Assembly (NCBI GenBank): GCA_964610905.1
Contig: CAZSYT010000132.1
Span: forward strand, 1 to 5,859
Length of the DNA: 5,859 nucleotides
DNA from: JAJZJT01 sp964610905
GTDB taxonomy: Bacteria > Actinomycetota > Acidimicrobiia > Acidimicrobiales > RAAP-2
Direction: 5' to 3'
Position 1 is the first letter of the stretch, and each line of letters begins with the position of its first letter. Made by a program: the position numbers and the translations under genes. Shown in pieces: positions 1-5,859 of this stretch. The notes under the pieces are model-generated. The model was not told the DNA's origin. It searched no databases and saw only the letters and a list, made by a program, of their open reading frames with translations.

Positions 1-199
1 CGACCGGCGCCGCGCCGACCGGCGGCGCCACGGCCAGGACGAGCGCGACGACTGCGCCAGCCGGCGCGCCGGCGCGGGCCCACCGACCGCGTCGCCGGTG
101 CGGCCGGGCACCACGCCGGTCCCGTGCCGGTGCCACATGTCCCACGGTCGCTTCCACCTCGCGTCGTCGTTCCCCGGTCGTCGTCCCGCCCCTGGTCAT
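1..199 (-). CDS. N-terminal fragment of an unrecognised exported or membrane-anchored protein (3' end outside window)
   Basis: I do not recognise this gene; only its first 66 codons lie in the window and the frame runs off the left edge without a stop. The ATG at 199 overlaps the rarA TGA as ATGA, the classic arrangement for translational coupling. The product begins with a polar, Arg-rich stretch (residues 1-43, including HRRRGRWARAG), followed by a hydrophobic segment AGAVVALVLAVAPPVGAAPV (about 47-66). A positive stretch, a hydrophobic core and a VGA-A site near residue 63 fit a Sec-type signal peptide, or a single membrane anchor. The n-region is long for a signal peptide, so a later in-frame GTG (residue 15, 19 or 22, at 157, 145 or 136) could be the true start. 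GAGGTGGAAG upstream of the GTG at 145 could serve as its ribosome binding site. The coding call rests on the overlap, the unbroken frame and the signal-like pattern. Function is unknown. Confidence 0.55.
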   Translation of the reverse strand, partial: MTRGGTTTGERRREVEATVGHVAPARDRRGARPHRRRGRWARAGAPAGAVVALVLAVAPPVGAAPV

Positions 200-1596
200 C
201 GGTGACCGCCGTCGCCACCGGGCGCGGTCTCGTCCCTCCGCCGGCCACCGGCGTCGCCCTGGTCGTCCGCGCCTCCCCGCTCCTCGTCGCCCCCCGTGCG
301 CAGACGGGCCAGCCGCTCTGCGATCGTCGCCTCGTGCCCACGGTCGCTCGGCTCGTAGTAGACGTGGCCCTCGACGGCAGCCGGACGGTACCCCTGGGCC
401 ACCCAGGCCTCCGGGAAGTCGTGAGGGTAGCGGTAGCCGGCACCGTGGCCCAGCGCCGCCGCCCCCCGGTAGTGGGCGTCGCGCAGGTGGGTCGGCACGT
501 CGGCCCGGGGGCCCGAGGCGACCTCCGCCCGCGCCGCCCCGAGCGCCACCGTCACCCGGTTCGACTTGGGCGCGACGGCCAGGTGGACGACGGCCTGGGC
601 CAGGTTCAGCTGCGCCTCGGGGAGCCCCACGAACTCGACGGCGCGGGCGGCGGCGTCGGCGAGCACGAGCGCCAGGGGGTCGGCCTCGCCGACGTCCTCG
701 CTGGCCAGGATGACCAGCCTCCGGGCGATGAACCTCGCGTCCTCGCCGGCTTCGAGCATCCGGGCGAGCCAGTAGAGCCCCGCGTCGGGGTCCGAGCCTC
801 GCACCGACTTGATCAGCGCCGAGATCTGGTCGTAGTGCTCGTCCTCGCCGTAGTGGACGAGCCGCGCCTGGCGGGCCCGCTCGACCTGGTCCCGGGTGAC
901 GTGCAGGGCCTCGCCGGCCCCGGGCTCCGAGCCGGCGAGGGCGAGGGCCACCTCGAGGGTGGTGAGCACGGCACGTGCGTCGCCCTCGGCGCTCTCGGTC
1001 AGGGCGCGGACGGCGTCCTCGTCGGCCGTGGCACCCTCGGTGTCGAGGGCACGCCCGACGACGGTGGCCAGCTCGTCGAGGCCGAGGGGCTCGAGCCGGA
1101 ACAGGGTCGAGCGCGAGAGCAACGGCGCGTTGACGCTGAAGTACGGGTTCTCCGTCGTCGCCCCGATGAGCACGACCAGGCCGTCCTCCACCGCCGGCAA
1201 CAGGGCGTCCTGTTGGGCCCGGTTGAAGCGGTGGACCTCGTCGAGGAAGAGGATCGTGCCCTGCCCGTGCTCCCCCAGCCGGCGGGTGGCTCCCTCGACC
1301 ACGTCGCGCACGTCCTTCACCCCGGCCGTCACCGCCGAGAGCGACACGAACGCCTTGGAGGTGGCGTCGGCCACCAGGCGGGCCAGGGTCGTCTTGCCCG
1401 TCCCCGGCGGTCCCCACAGGATGGTCGAGCTCAGCCGGTCGTGCTCGACCAGGGCGCGGAACGGCCCGCCGGGGCCGACCAGGTGCTGCTGGCCGACCAC
1501 CTCGTCGAGGGACCGGGGCCGGAGCCGGGCGGCGAGCGGTGCCCGCGCCGCCCGTCGTTCCTCGGCTGCCTGGGTGAAGAGGTCGTCGGACGTCAC
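196..1596 (-). CDS. rarA: Replication-associated recombination protein A (RarA/MgsA), AAA+ ATPase
   Basis: RarA is an AAA+ ATPase of the clamp-loader/WRNIP1 family that acts at stalled or gapped replication forks. It works as a tetramer and in E. coli interacts with SSB. The 466-residue product shows PLAARLRPRSLDEVVGQQHL (20-39); Walker A GPPGTGKTT (62-70); Walker B ILFLDEVHRF (115-124); sensor 1 and arginine-finger region IGATTENPYFSVNAPLLSR (144-162); and sensor 2 around GDARAVLTTLE (205-215). The C-terminal tetramerisation part includes HYDQISALIKSVRGSDPDAG (254-273) and the family signature YRYPHDFPEAWVAQGYRP (388-405). From about residue 436 the tail is Gly-, Asp- and Arg-rich, probably disordered, and not family-conserved. 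The start is a GTG 26 bp after aspS with no clear Shine-Dalgarno. Nearby upstream GTG codons are out of frame and stop at once. The TGA stop overlaps the next gene's ATG. Confidence 0.96.
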   Translation of the reverse strand: MTSDDLFTQAAEERRAARAPLAARLRPRSLDEVVGQQHLVGPGGPFRALVEHDRLSSTILWGPPGTGKTTLARLVADATSKAFVSLSAVTAGVKDVRDVVEGATRRLGEHGQGTILFLDEVHRFNRAQQDALLPAVEDGLVVLIGATTENPYFSVNAPLLSRSTLFRLEPLGLDELATVVGRALDTEGATADEDAVRALTESAEGDARAVLTTLEVALALAGSEPGAGEALHVTRDQVERARQARLVHYGEDEHYDQISALIKSVRGSDPDAGLYWLARMLEAGEDARFIARRLVILASEDVGEADPLALVLADAAARAVEFVGLPEAQLNLAQAVVHLAVAPKSNRVTVALGAARAEVASGPRADVPTHLRDAHYRGAAALGHGAGYRYPHDFPEAWVAQGYRPAAVEGHVYYEPSDRGHEATIAERLARLRTGGDEERGGADDQGDAGGRRRDETAPGGDGGHR

Positions 1597-1622
1597 GTGG
1601 TCACGGGATCACCGGCGGACCG

Positions 1623-3383
1623 TCAGCGGCCGCCGGCACTGTCCTCGGCCCGGGCAGCCGGGCGGACGGGTCGCGAGCTCTTCGGGGCGAGCCCGAGGTC
1701 GGCGAGGACCGACGGGGCGACCGGCGACGGCGCGCCGGTCATCGGGTCGGCCCCGGACTGGGTCTTCGGGAAGGCGATGACCTCGCGGATGCTCTCCTCG
1801 CCGGCGAAGATCGCCACCAGCCGGTCGACGCCGACGGCGAAGCCGGCGTGCGGCGGGGCGCCCGTGCGGAACGCCCCGAGCAGGAACCCGAAGCGGGCAG
1901 CGGCCTCGTCCTCGGCGATGCCGAGGGCGGCGAAGACCCTCGACTGGACGTCCCCCCGGTGGATCCGGACGCTGCCCGAGCCGAGCTCCCACCCGTTGAG
2001 GACCAGGTCGTAGGCCTGGGAGCGCACGGCGAGCGGGTCCCGCTCGAGCAGGTCGAGGTCGTCGGGGTGCGGCATCGTGAAGGGATGGTGGGCGGCCATC
2101 GGGTTCCCCGCCTCGTCGACGCCGTCGAAGAGCGGGAAGTCGACCACCCACACGTAGCGGTACGGCCCCTCGTGCACGGGGCGGCCCCCGACCTCGACCC
2201 GGAGCTGGCCGAGCACGGTGCAGGCCACTCGGTGCTCGTCGGCCACGACGAGCACGAGGTCTCCCGGGCTCGCACCGGTCGCGGCCAGCAGCCCCGTTCG
2301 CTCCTCGTCGGAGAGGAACCGGTCGAGCGGGGAGTCGAGGGTGCCGTCCTCGCCGACCCGGAACCAGGCGAGGCCCTTGGCACCCAGCTCCCTGGCCCGC
2401 CCGGTCAGGGCGTCGAGCCGGGAACGGGTGGCCGACGCCTGGCCCGCGACCACGAGCGCCTTGACGGTCGGGGCGGCGAACGCCTTGACCGCCGTGCCGA
2501 CGAAGACGGCCGTGAGGTCGACGAGCTCCATGCCGAAGCGCAGGTCGGGCTTGTCGGTGCCGTAGCGGTCCATGGCCTCTGCCCACGTGAGCCGGGGGAC
2601 GGTGCCCGGTCGCTCCCCCGTCGCCGCCTCGGCGGCGTCGAGGACGGCCTCGGAGACGAACGCGAGCACGTCTTCCTGTCCCACGAAGGAGGCTTCCACG
2701 TCGAGTTGGGTGAACTCGAACTGCCGGTCGGCACGGAGGTCCTCGTCGCGCAGGCACCGGGCCACCTGGTAGTAGCGGTCGAGGCCGGCCACCATGAGCA
2801 GCTGCTTGGCCAGCTGCGGGCTCTGCGGGAGCACGTAGCTGGAGCCGTGGTGGAGCCTGCTGGGCACGACGAACTCGCGGGCGCCCTCGGGAGTCGGTGC
2901 CCACAGGAGGGGCGTCTCGACCTCGCAGAAGCCCTGGCGGTCCATCGCCTCGCGCAGGGCGCGCACGACCCGGGCCCGCAGGCGTAGGTTGGCCTGCAGC
3001 CGGGGTCGGCGCAGGTCGACGTAGCGGTGGCGCAGACGGACGGCCTCGTCTACCTCGACCCGGTCGTCGACGGCGAACGGAGGGGGGTCCGCCTTCGCCA
3101 GCACCTCGACGGCGCACTCCCCGACCTCGACGGCCCCCGTGGCCAGGTCCGGGTTGACCGTTCCCTCCGGCCGGGCGCGCACGACCCCGGTCACCGACAC
3201 GACGAACTCGCTGCGTGCCTCCACGTGCCCCGGCACCACGCACTGGACGATCCCGGAGTGGTCCCGCAGGTCGATGAAGGCGAGGTGCTCTCCGTGCTCC
3301 CGCCGGCGGGCGACCCATCCGCACAACCGGACCTCGCTCCCGACGTCCGCCTCGCCGACCTCGCCGCAGAGGTGGGTCCGCAT
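1623..3383 (-). CDS. aspS: Aspartyl-tRNA synthetase, bacterial type, predicted non-discriminating (AspRS)
   Basis: A cytoplasmic class II synthetase that charges tRNA(Asp), and probably also tRNA(Asn), with aspartate. With the ATG start it has 586 residues, normal for the bacterial form. Order: OB-fold anticodon-binding domain (1 to about 105); hinge with RHRYVDLRRP (118-127); motif 1 FCEVETPLL (152-160); flipping loop at about 166-178; YVLPQSPQLAKQLLMVAGLD (183-202); motif 2 CLRDEDLRADRQFEFTQLD (210-228, Arg212); bacterial GAD insertion (about 283-405); motif 3 GFAVGVDRLVAIFAG (514-528, Arg521); and GADPMTGAPSPV (544-555). His30 (in RRREHG) and Gly74 (in RPEGT) match the residue types of non-discriminating AspRS. 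The ATG at 3383 is chosen because MRTHLCGEV aligns with the usual family N-terminus, but it has no clear ribosome binding site. An in-frame GTG at 3443 overlaps the hisS stop, has an excellent one, and would add 20 residues. Confidence 0.97.
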   Translation of the reverse strand: MRTHLCGEVGEADVGSEVRLCGWVARRREHGEHLAFIDLRDHSGIVQCVVPGHVEARSEFVVSVTGVVRARPEGTVNPDLATGAVEVGECAVEVLAKADPPPFAVDDRVEVDEAVRLRHRYVDLRRPRLQANLRLRARVVRALREAMDRQGFCEVETPLLWAPTPEGAREFVVPSRLHHGSSYVLPQSPQLAKQLLMVAGLDRYYQVARCLRDEDLRADRQFEFTQLDVEASFVGQEDVLAFVSEAVLDAAEAATGERPGTVPRLTWAEAMDRYGTDKPDLRFGMELVDLTAVFVGTAVKAFAAPTVKALVVAGQASATRSRLDALTGRARELGAKGLAWFRVGEDGTLDSPLDRFLSDEERTGLLAATGASPGDLVLVVADEHRVACTVLGQLRVEVGGRPVHEGPYRYVWVVDFPLFDGVDEAGNPMAAHHPFTMPHPDDLDLLERDPLAVRSQAYDLVLNGWELGSGSVRIHRGDVQSRVFAALGIAEDEAAARFGFLLGAFRTGAPPHAGFAVGVDRLVAIFAGEESIREVIAFPKTQSGADPMTGAPSPVAPSVLADLGLAPKSSRPVRPAARAEDSAGGR

Positions 3384-3439
3384 CGACGTCGCCGATCGCG
3401 ACCGCCGGAGCGCTGCCTCGCTGCCTGCTGGGCCTGACG
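3384..3439 (-). other. hisS-aspS gap, or an in-frame N-terminal extension of aspS
   Basis: These 56 bp separate hisS from the ATG start of aspS. They contain no stop codon in the aspS frame, no terminator-like hairpin with a T run, and no recognisable promoter or T-box leader. If aspS starts at the GTG at 3443, they encode most of an Arg/Ser/Ala-rich 20-residue extension (including RRSRSATS). That extension resembles nothing conserved in AspRS. Confidence 0.5.
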
Positions 3440-4774
3440 TCACCGGGCCTCCTCCTCGTCGTCCTCGTTCGCACCGGGTGCGCCCGGCGCCCCGGCCGCC
3501 CCGGCCGCCCCGGCCGCGCTGCGCACGGCGGCCTCGACGTCGCCGACCGCCACGGCGACCTGCTCGCCGGGCACCCGCAGGGGCCGGAGCGTCACCGCCC
3601 CGGCGGCGACCTCGTCGGGCCCGACGATGACGGCCAGACGAGCCCCCGAGCGGTCGGCCGCCTTCAGCTGCGCCTTCATCGACCGGTGGTCGAACGCCCG
3701 GTCCGCGCGCAGGCCGGCTCGGCGCAGCTGCGCGGTGAGGTCGCGGGCGAGGTCGCCCCCGGCGACGTCGACGACGAAGGCGTCGAGGACCGGTGGGGAC
3801 GCGGCGAAGACGCTCTCGGCGTCGCAGGCGAGGAGGAGCCGCTCGATGCCGATGCCGAAGCCGATCCCCGGCGTGCTCGGGCCGCCCATCACCTCGACGA
3901 GGCCGTCGTAGCGCCCGCCACCACCGACGCCGTTCTGCGCGGCGTCGAGGGACGATGCGGTGAACTCGAACGTGGTACGGGTGTAGTAGTCGAACCCCCG
4001 GACCAGCCGGCCGTCGATGACGAAGGGCACGCCCAGGGCGTCGAGCCCCGAGCGCACCCGGTCGAAGTGGGTCAGGCACGCCTCGCAGAGGTGCTCGAGC
4101 ATCCGCGGCGCCTCCGCGGTGGCCGCCCGGCACTCGGCTCGTTTGCAGTCGAGGACGCGCAGGGGGTTGGCCTCCATGCGCTCGGCGTGCTCCGCGCAGA
4201 GCTCGTTCCGGCGGGGGCGCAGGTAGGCGCGAAGCGCGTCGAGGTAGGCGGGCCGGCACGTCGGGTCGCCCATCGAGTGGAGCCTGAGCTCGAGGCCGGC
4301 GAGGCCGACGCCGACGAGGAAGTCGTGGGCCAGGGCCACCACCTCGACGTCGAGGTCGGCGTCACCGGTGCCCAACGCCTCGAGCCCGAGCTGATGGTGC
4401 TGGCGGTACCTCCCTGCCTGGGGTCGCTCGTAGCGGAACGCGGGCGTGACGTACCACGCCTTCCAGGGGAGGGGCGGCCGGTGCTGGACGAACGCCCGGA
4501 CGACCGGAGCCGTCCCCTCCGGGCGCAGCGCCAGGGCGCGCCCGCCGCGGTCCTCGAACTCGTACATCTCCTTGCCCACCACGTCGCTTCCCTCGCCGAT
4601 GCTGCGCCGGAAGACCCGCGTCTCCTCGAACAACGGGGTGTGGGCGAGCCCGTACCCGGCCGCCTCCACGTGGGTGGCGAACCGGGCGACGAGCGCCTCC
4701 CAGCGAGCCGACTCGGGGAAGAGGACGTCGCGCGTGCCGCTCGGGGCGCGCGCCGGCTGCGTGTCGTCGGTCAC
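3440..4774 (-). CDS. hisS: Histidyl-tRNA synthetase (HisRS)
   Basis: A cytoplasmic class II aminoacyl-tRNA synthetase that charges tRNA(His) with histidine using ATP. The 444-residue product is slightly longer than the usual 420-430. Visible: the N-terminal GTRDVLFP at 13-20; motif 2 around LALRPEGTAPVVRAF (81-95); YRQHHQLGLEALG (123-135); the histidine-binding HisA motif LVRGFDYYTRTTFEF (257-271); GGGGRYDGL (284-292); and motif 3 GIGFGIGIERLLL (303-315). An anticodon-binding domain follows at about 330-418. The tail is an Ala-Gly-Pro-rich stretch (419-435) followed by an acidic end. The frame is open far upstream, but that part overlaps rel, so the start chosen is GTG at 4774, 8 bp after the rel stop. 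It places the conserved PSGTRDVLFP segment near residue 11. Its ribosome binding site is modest: AAGAAGGA lies 12 nt upstream, inside the end of rel. No regulatory leader is visible. Identity is certain; the exact start is a little less so. Confidence 0.97.
   Translation of the reverse strand: MTDDTQPARAPSGTRDVLFPESARWEALVARFATHVEAAGYGLAHTPLFEETRVFRRSIGEGSDVVGKEMYEFEDRGGRALALRPEGTAPVVRAFVQHRPPLPWKAWYVTPAFRYERPQAGRYRQHHQLGLEALGTGDADLDVEVVALAHDFLVGVGLAGLELRLHSMGDPTCRPAYLDALRAYLRPRRNELCAEHAERMEANPLRVLDCKRAECRAATAEAPRMLEHLCEACLTHFDRVRSGLDALGVPFVIDGRLVRGFDYYTRTTFEFTASSLDAAQNGVGGGGRYDGLVEVMGGPSTPGIGFGIGIERLLLACDAESVFAASPPVLDAFVVDVAGGDLARDLTAQLRRAGLRADRAFDHRSMKAQLKAADRSGARLAVIVGPDEVAAGAVTLRPLRVPGEQVAVAVGDVEAAVRSAAGAAGAAGAPGAPGANEDDEEEAR
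3448..3456 (-). promoter_or_regulatory. Strong Shine-Dalgarno for aspS, embedded in the end of hisS
   Basis: On the minus strand the bases AGGAGGAGG lie directly before a GTG at 3443. The AGGAGG core at 3456-3451 is 7 nt from the GTG, close to ideal spacing. The same bases encode the Glu-Glu-Glu run near the HisRS C-terminus. The GTG overlaps the hisS stop (GTGA) and is in frame with aspS, so the site could drive coupled translation of aspS with a 20-residue N-terminal extension. By contrast, the ATG at 3383 has only GC-rich sequence upstream. It could be accidental, because acidic codon runs mimic Shine-Dalgarno sequences. Confidence 0.5.
3489..3515 (-). repeat. Three perfect 9-bp tandem copies in the hisS tail
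   Basis: On the plus strand the unit GCCCCGGCC occurs three times without a gap or mismatch. On the coding strand it specifies Ala-Ala-Gly repeats in the HisRS C-terminal tail, around residues 420-428, and continues into degenerate Ala-Pro-Gly codons. The unit is a multiple of three, so copy-number change by slippage would keep the frame and only alter linker length. Confidence 0.85.
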
Positions 4775-4782
4775 CTGCGACG

Positions 4783-5859
4783 TCAGTCCTTCTTGCCGGG
4801 GAGGATCCGGTAGACGTCGTAGACGGCATCCAGCTGGCGGATGGAACCGACCACCGCGTCGAGGTGGGCGGGGTCGGCCAGCTCGATGTCGAAGCGCATC
4901 CGGCTGATCCGGTCGGCGTCGGTCTGCGTGTTGGCGCCGACGATGTTGAGGTGGTGCTCGGAGACCACGCTCGTGACGTCGGCGAGCAGGCGCGACCGGT
5001 CGATGGCCACGACCTCGATGGTCGCCACGAAGACGCCCGAGGAGCGGTGGTCCCACTCGACCTCGATGAGCCGCTCGCGCGACCGGCTGGCCAGGGCTGC
5101 GGCGTTGGCGCAGTCGGCGCGGTGCACCGACACGCCTCGGCCGCGGGTGACGAAGCCGACGATCTCGTCGCCGGGAACCGGGGTGCAGCAGCGCGAGAGC
5201 CGGACCATCAGGTCGTCCAGACCCTCGACGTAGACACCTGCCGCGTGCGGGCGGCTCGGGCGAGCCGACAGGCGCTGGGCGCGCGCCGTCACGGGCAGCT
5301 GCTCCTCGTAGACGCCGCCCCGCAGGTCGCGATGGAGGCGCTGGGCGACGGCGCGAGCGGACACGCGGTTGTCGCCGATGGCGGCGAACAGCGTGTCGAG
5401 GTCCGCGTAGTTCATGGCGGCGGCCAGCTCCGCCAGAGCGTGGTCGGAGGTCAGCTTCCGGACGGGCAGCCCCTCCCGCCGCAGCTCCTTCACCAGCTCT
5501 TCTCGCCCGATCTCCTTGGCGTCCTCCCGGCGCTCTCGGGAGAACCACTGGCGGATCTTCGAGCGGGCCCGCGACGACGCGACCATCGACAGCCAGTCGC
5601 GCGACGGCCCGGCCGTCTGCGACTTGGAGGTGAAGATCTCGACGGTGTCGGCCGAGGACAGCCGGGTCTCCAGCGGGACGAGCCGGCCGTTGACCTTGGC
5701 CCCGATGCAGCGGTGCCCGACCTCGGTGTGGATGGCGTAGGCGAAGTCGACCGGCGTGGCGTTCGCCGGGAGCGCGATGACCCTCCCCTTGGGGGTGAAG
5801 ACATAGACCTCGTCCTGCTCGAGGTCGAGCTTGAGCGCCTCGAGGAACTCGATCGGGTC
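4783..5859 (-). CDS. relA: Rel/SpoT-family (p)ppGpp synthetase/hydrolase, C-terminal regulatory half (5' end outside window)
   Basis: This is the C-terminal regulatory half of a long stringent-response enzyme that makes and/or degrades (p)ppGpp when uncharged tRNA reaches the ribosomal A site. The frame stays open to the right edge, giving 358 residues; the hydrolase and synthetase domains lie outside. Visible, in fragment numbering: a TGS domain at about 15-78 (DEVYVFTPKGRVIALP, then AYAIHTEVGHRCIG and KVNGRLVPL); a helical region at about 95-200; the zinc-finger/RIS module at about 210-255, with SRCCTPVPGDEIVGFVTRGR (Cys224, Cys225) and HRADC (His246, Cys250); and a C-terminal ACT domain at about 275-353 (VFVATIEVVAIDRSRLLADV). 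These domains bind tRNA and the ribosome and control the catalytic half in known Rel proteins. The gene ends with TGA 8 bp before hisS. Because the catalytic half is missing, I cannot say whether the enzyme is bifunctional; a single bifunctional Rel is usual in actinobacteria. Confidence 0.96.
   Translation of the reverse strand, partial: DPIEFLEALKLDLEQDEVYVFTPKGRVIALPANATPVDFAYAIHTEVGHRCIGAKVNGRLVPLETRLSSADTVEIFTSKSQTAGPSRDWLSMVASSRARSKIRQWFSRERREDAKEIGREELVKELRREGLPVRKLTSDHALAELAAAMNYADLDTLFAAIGDNRVSARAVAQRLHRDLRGGVYEEQLPVTARAQRLSARPSRPHAAGVYVEGLDDLMVRLSRCCTPVPGDEIVGFVTRGRGVSVHRADCANAAALASRSRERLIEVEWDHRSSGVFVATIEVVAIDRSRLLADVTSVVSEHHLNIVGANTQTDADRISRMRFDIELADPAHLDAVVGSIRQLDAVYDVYRILPGKKD

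Noticed and set aside
6..29. GC hairpin with 8-bp arms (GGCGCCGC / GCGGCGCC), and a 14-bp palindrome at 60-73, as a terminator or protein-binding site
   Set aside because: Both lie inside the presumed signal-peptide coding region, no T run follows on either strand, and such palindromes are common by chance at this GC content.
60..110. Twin-arginine (Tat) export signal in the left-edge protein
   Set aside because: The Arg cluster before the hydrophobic segment lacks the S/T-R-R-x-F-L-K pattern, so an ordinary signal peptide or anchor fits better.
124..2013. A 629-codon open frame on the plus strand opposite rarA and the end of aspS
   Set aside because: Its translation is low-complexity (Arg, Gly, Pro, Val, Glu) with no domain or family motif. 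It lies wholly antisense to two clear genes, and such frames are expected at this GC content because stop codons are rare.
2690..2760. Phe instead of Pro in the AspRS motif 2 segment (RQFEF rather than RQPEF)
   Set aside because: As I recall, actinobacterial AspRS commonly has Phe here, so it is probably a lineage trait and not a defect.
3435..3442. Palindrome TGACGTCA at the hisS/aspS junction, with related GACGTC near other gene starts, as a shared operator
   Set aside because: GACGTC occurs about a dozen times in the window, mostly inside genes, and the junction copies are explained by stop/start codons followed by common codons.
3384..4259. An upstream extension of the aspS frame beyond the hisS junction, giving an 878-residue product
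   Set aside because: Everything upstream of 3443 overlaps hisS in another frame and is Arg/Pro/Ala low-complexity sequence without AspRS features.
1848..4813. Further long plus-strand frames (1848-2987, 3686-4813) antisense to aspS and hisS
   Set aside because: Same reasoning: mirror images of real codons, no recognisable domains and no ribosome binding sites of note.
4775..5548. An upstream extension of the hisS frame through rel
   Set aside because: It overlaps well-supported TGS, zinc-finger and ACT coding sequence of rel, and its translation resembles no known domain.
5584..5586. ATG at 5586 as the start of rel
   Set aside because: The frame is open to the right edge and encodes a clear TGS domain upstream of this ATG, so it is an internal methionine of a longer Rel.

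Overview
This window comes from a very GC-rich bacterial chromosome with strong G/C bias at third codon positions and frequent GTG starts. The protein styles (long Rel, AspRS with a bacterial GAD insertion, RarA close to actinobacterial forms) point to an actinomycete-like lineage (Actinomycetota). The exact class cannot be read from the sequence alone. Nothing in the window looks mobile: there is no transposase, integrase, tRNA gene, CRISPR array or phage gene, and composition is even throughout.

All genes lie on the minus strand, so transcription runs from the right edge to the left edge. In reading order they are: the C-terminal 358 residues of a long Rel/SpoT-type (p)ppGpp synthetase/hydrolase (right edge to 4783); histidyl-tRNA synthetase hisS (4774 to 3440); aspartyl-tRNA synthetase aspS (3383, or possibly 3443, to 1623); the AAA+ recombination/replication-fork factor rarA (1596 to 196); and the first 66 codons of an unrecognised protein with a signal peptide or membrane anchor (199 to beyond the left edge). 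Gaps are 8 bp (rel-hisS), 56 bp or a 4-bp overlap (hisS-aspS, depending on the start), 26 bp (aspS-rarA) and a 4-bp ATGA overlap (rarA-last gene). No internal promoter or terminator hairpin was seen, so the set looks like one transcription unit whose promoter lies outside the window to the right.

Functionally this is a housekeeping cluster. Two aminoacyl-tRNA synthetases supply His-tRNA and Asp-tRNA. Rel senses uncharged tRNA on stalled ribosomes and adjusts growth through (p)ppGpp. RarA acts at stalled replication forks. The order resembles the Bacillus subtilis relA - hisS - aspS - rarA(yrvN) neighbourhood with the intervening genes missing. AspRS carries the His and Gly residues associated with non-discriminating enzymes, so it may also make Asp-tRNA(Asn) for GatCAB amidation.

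I see no convincing novel system here. The points worth following up are the start of aspS, the predicted tRNA specificity of AspRS, a low-complexity HisRS tail whose codons double as a ribosome binding site, and the truncated exported protein coupled to rarA.
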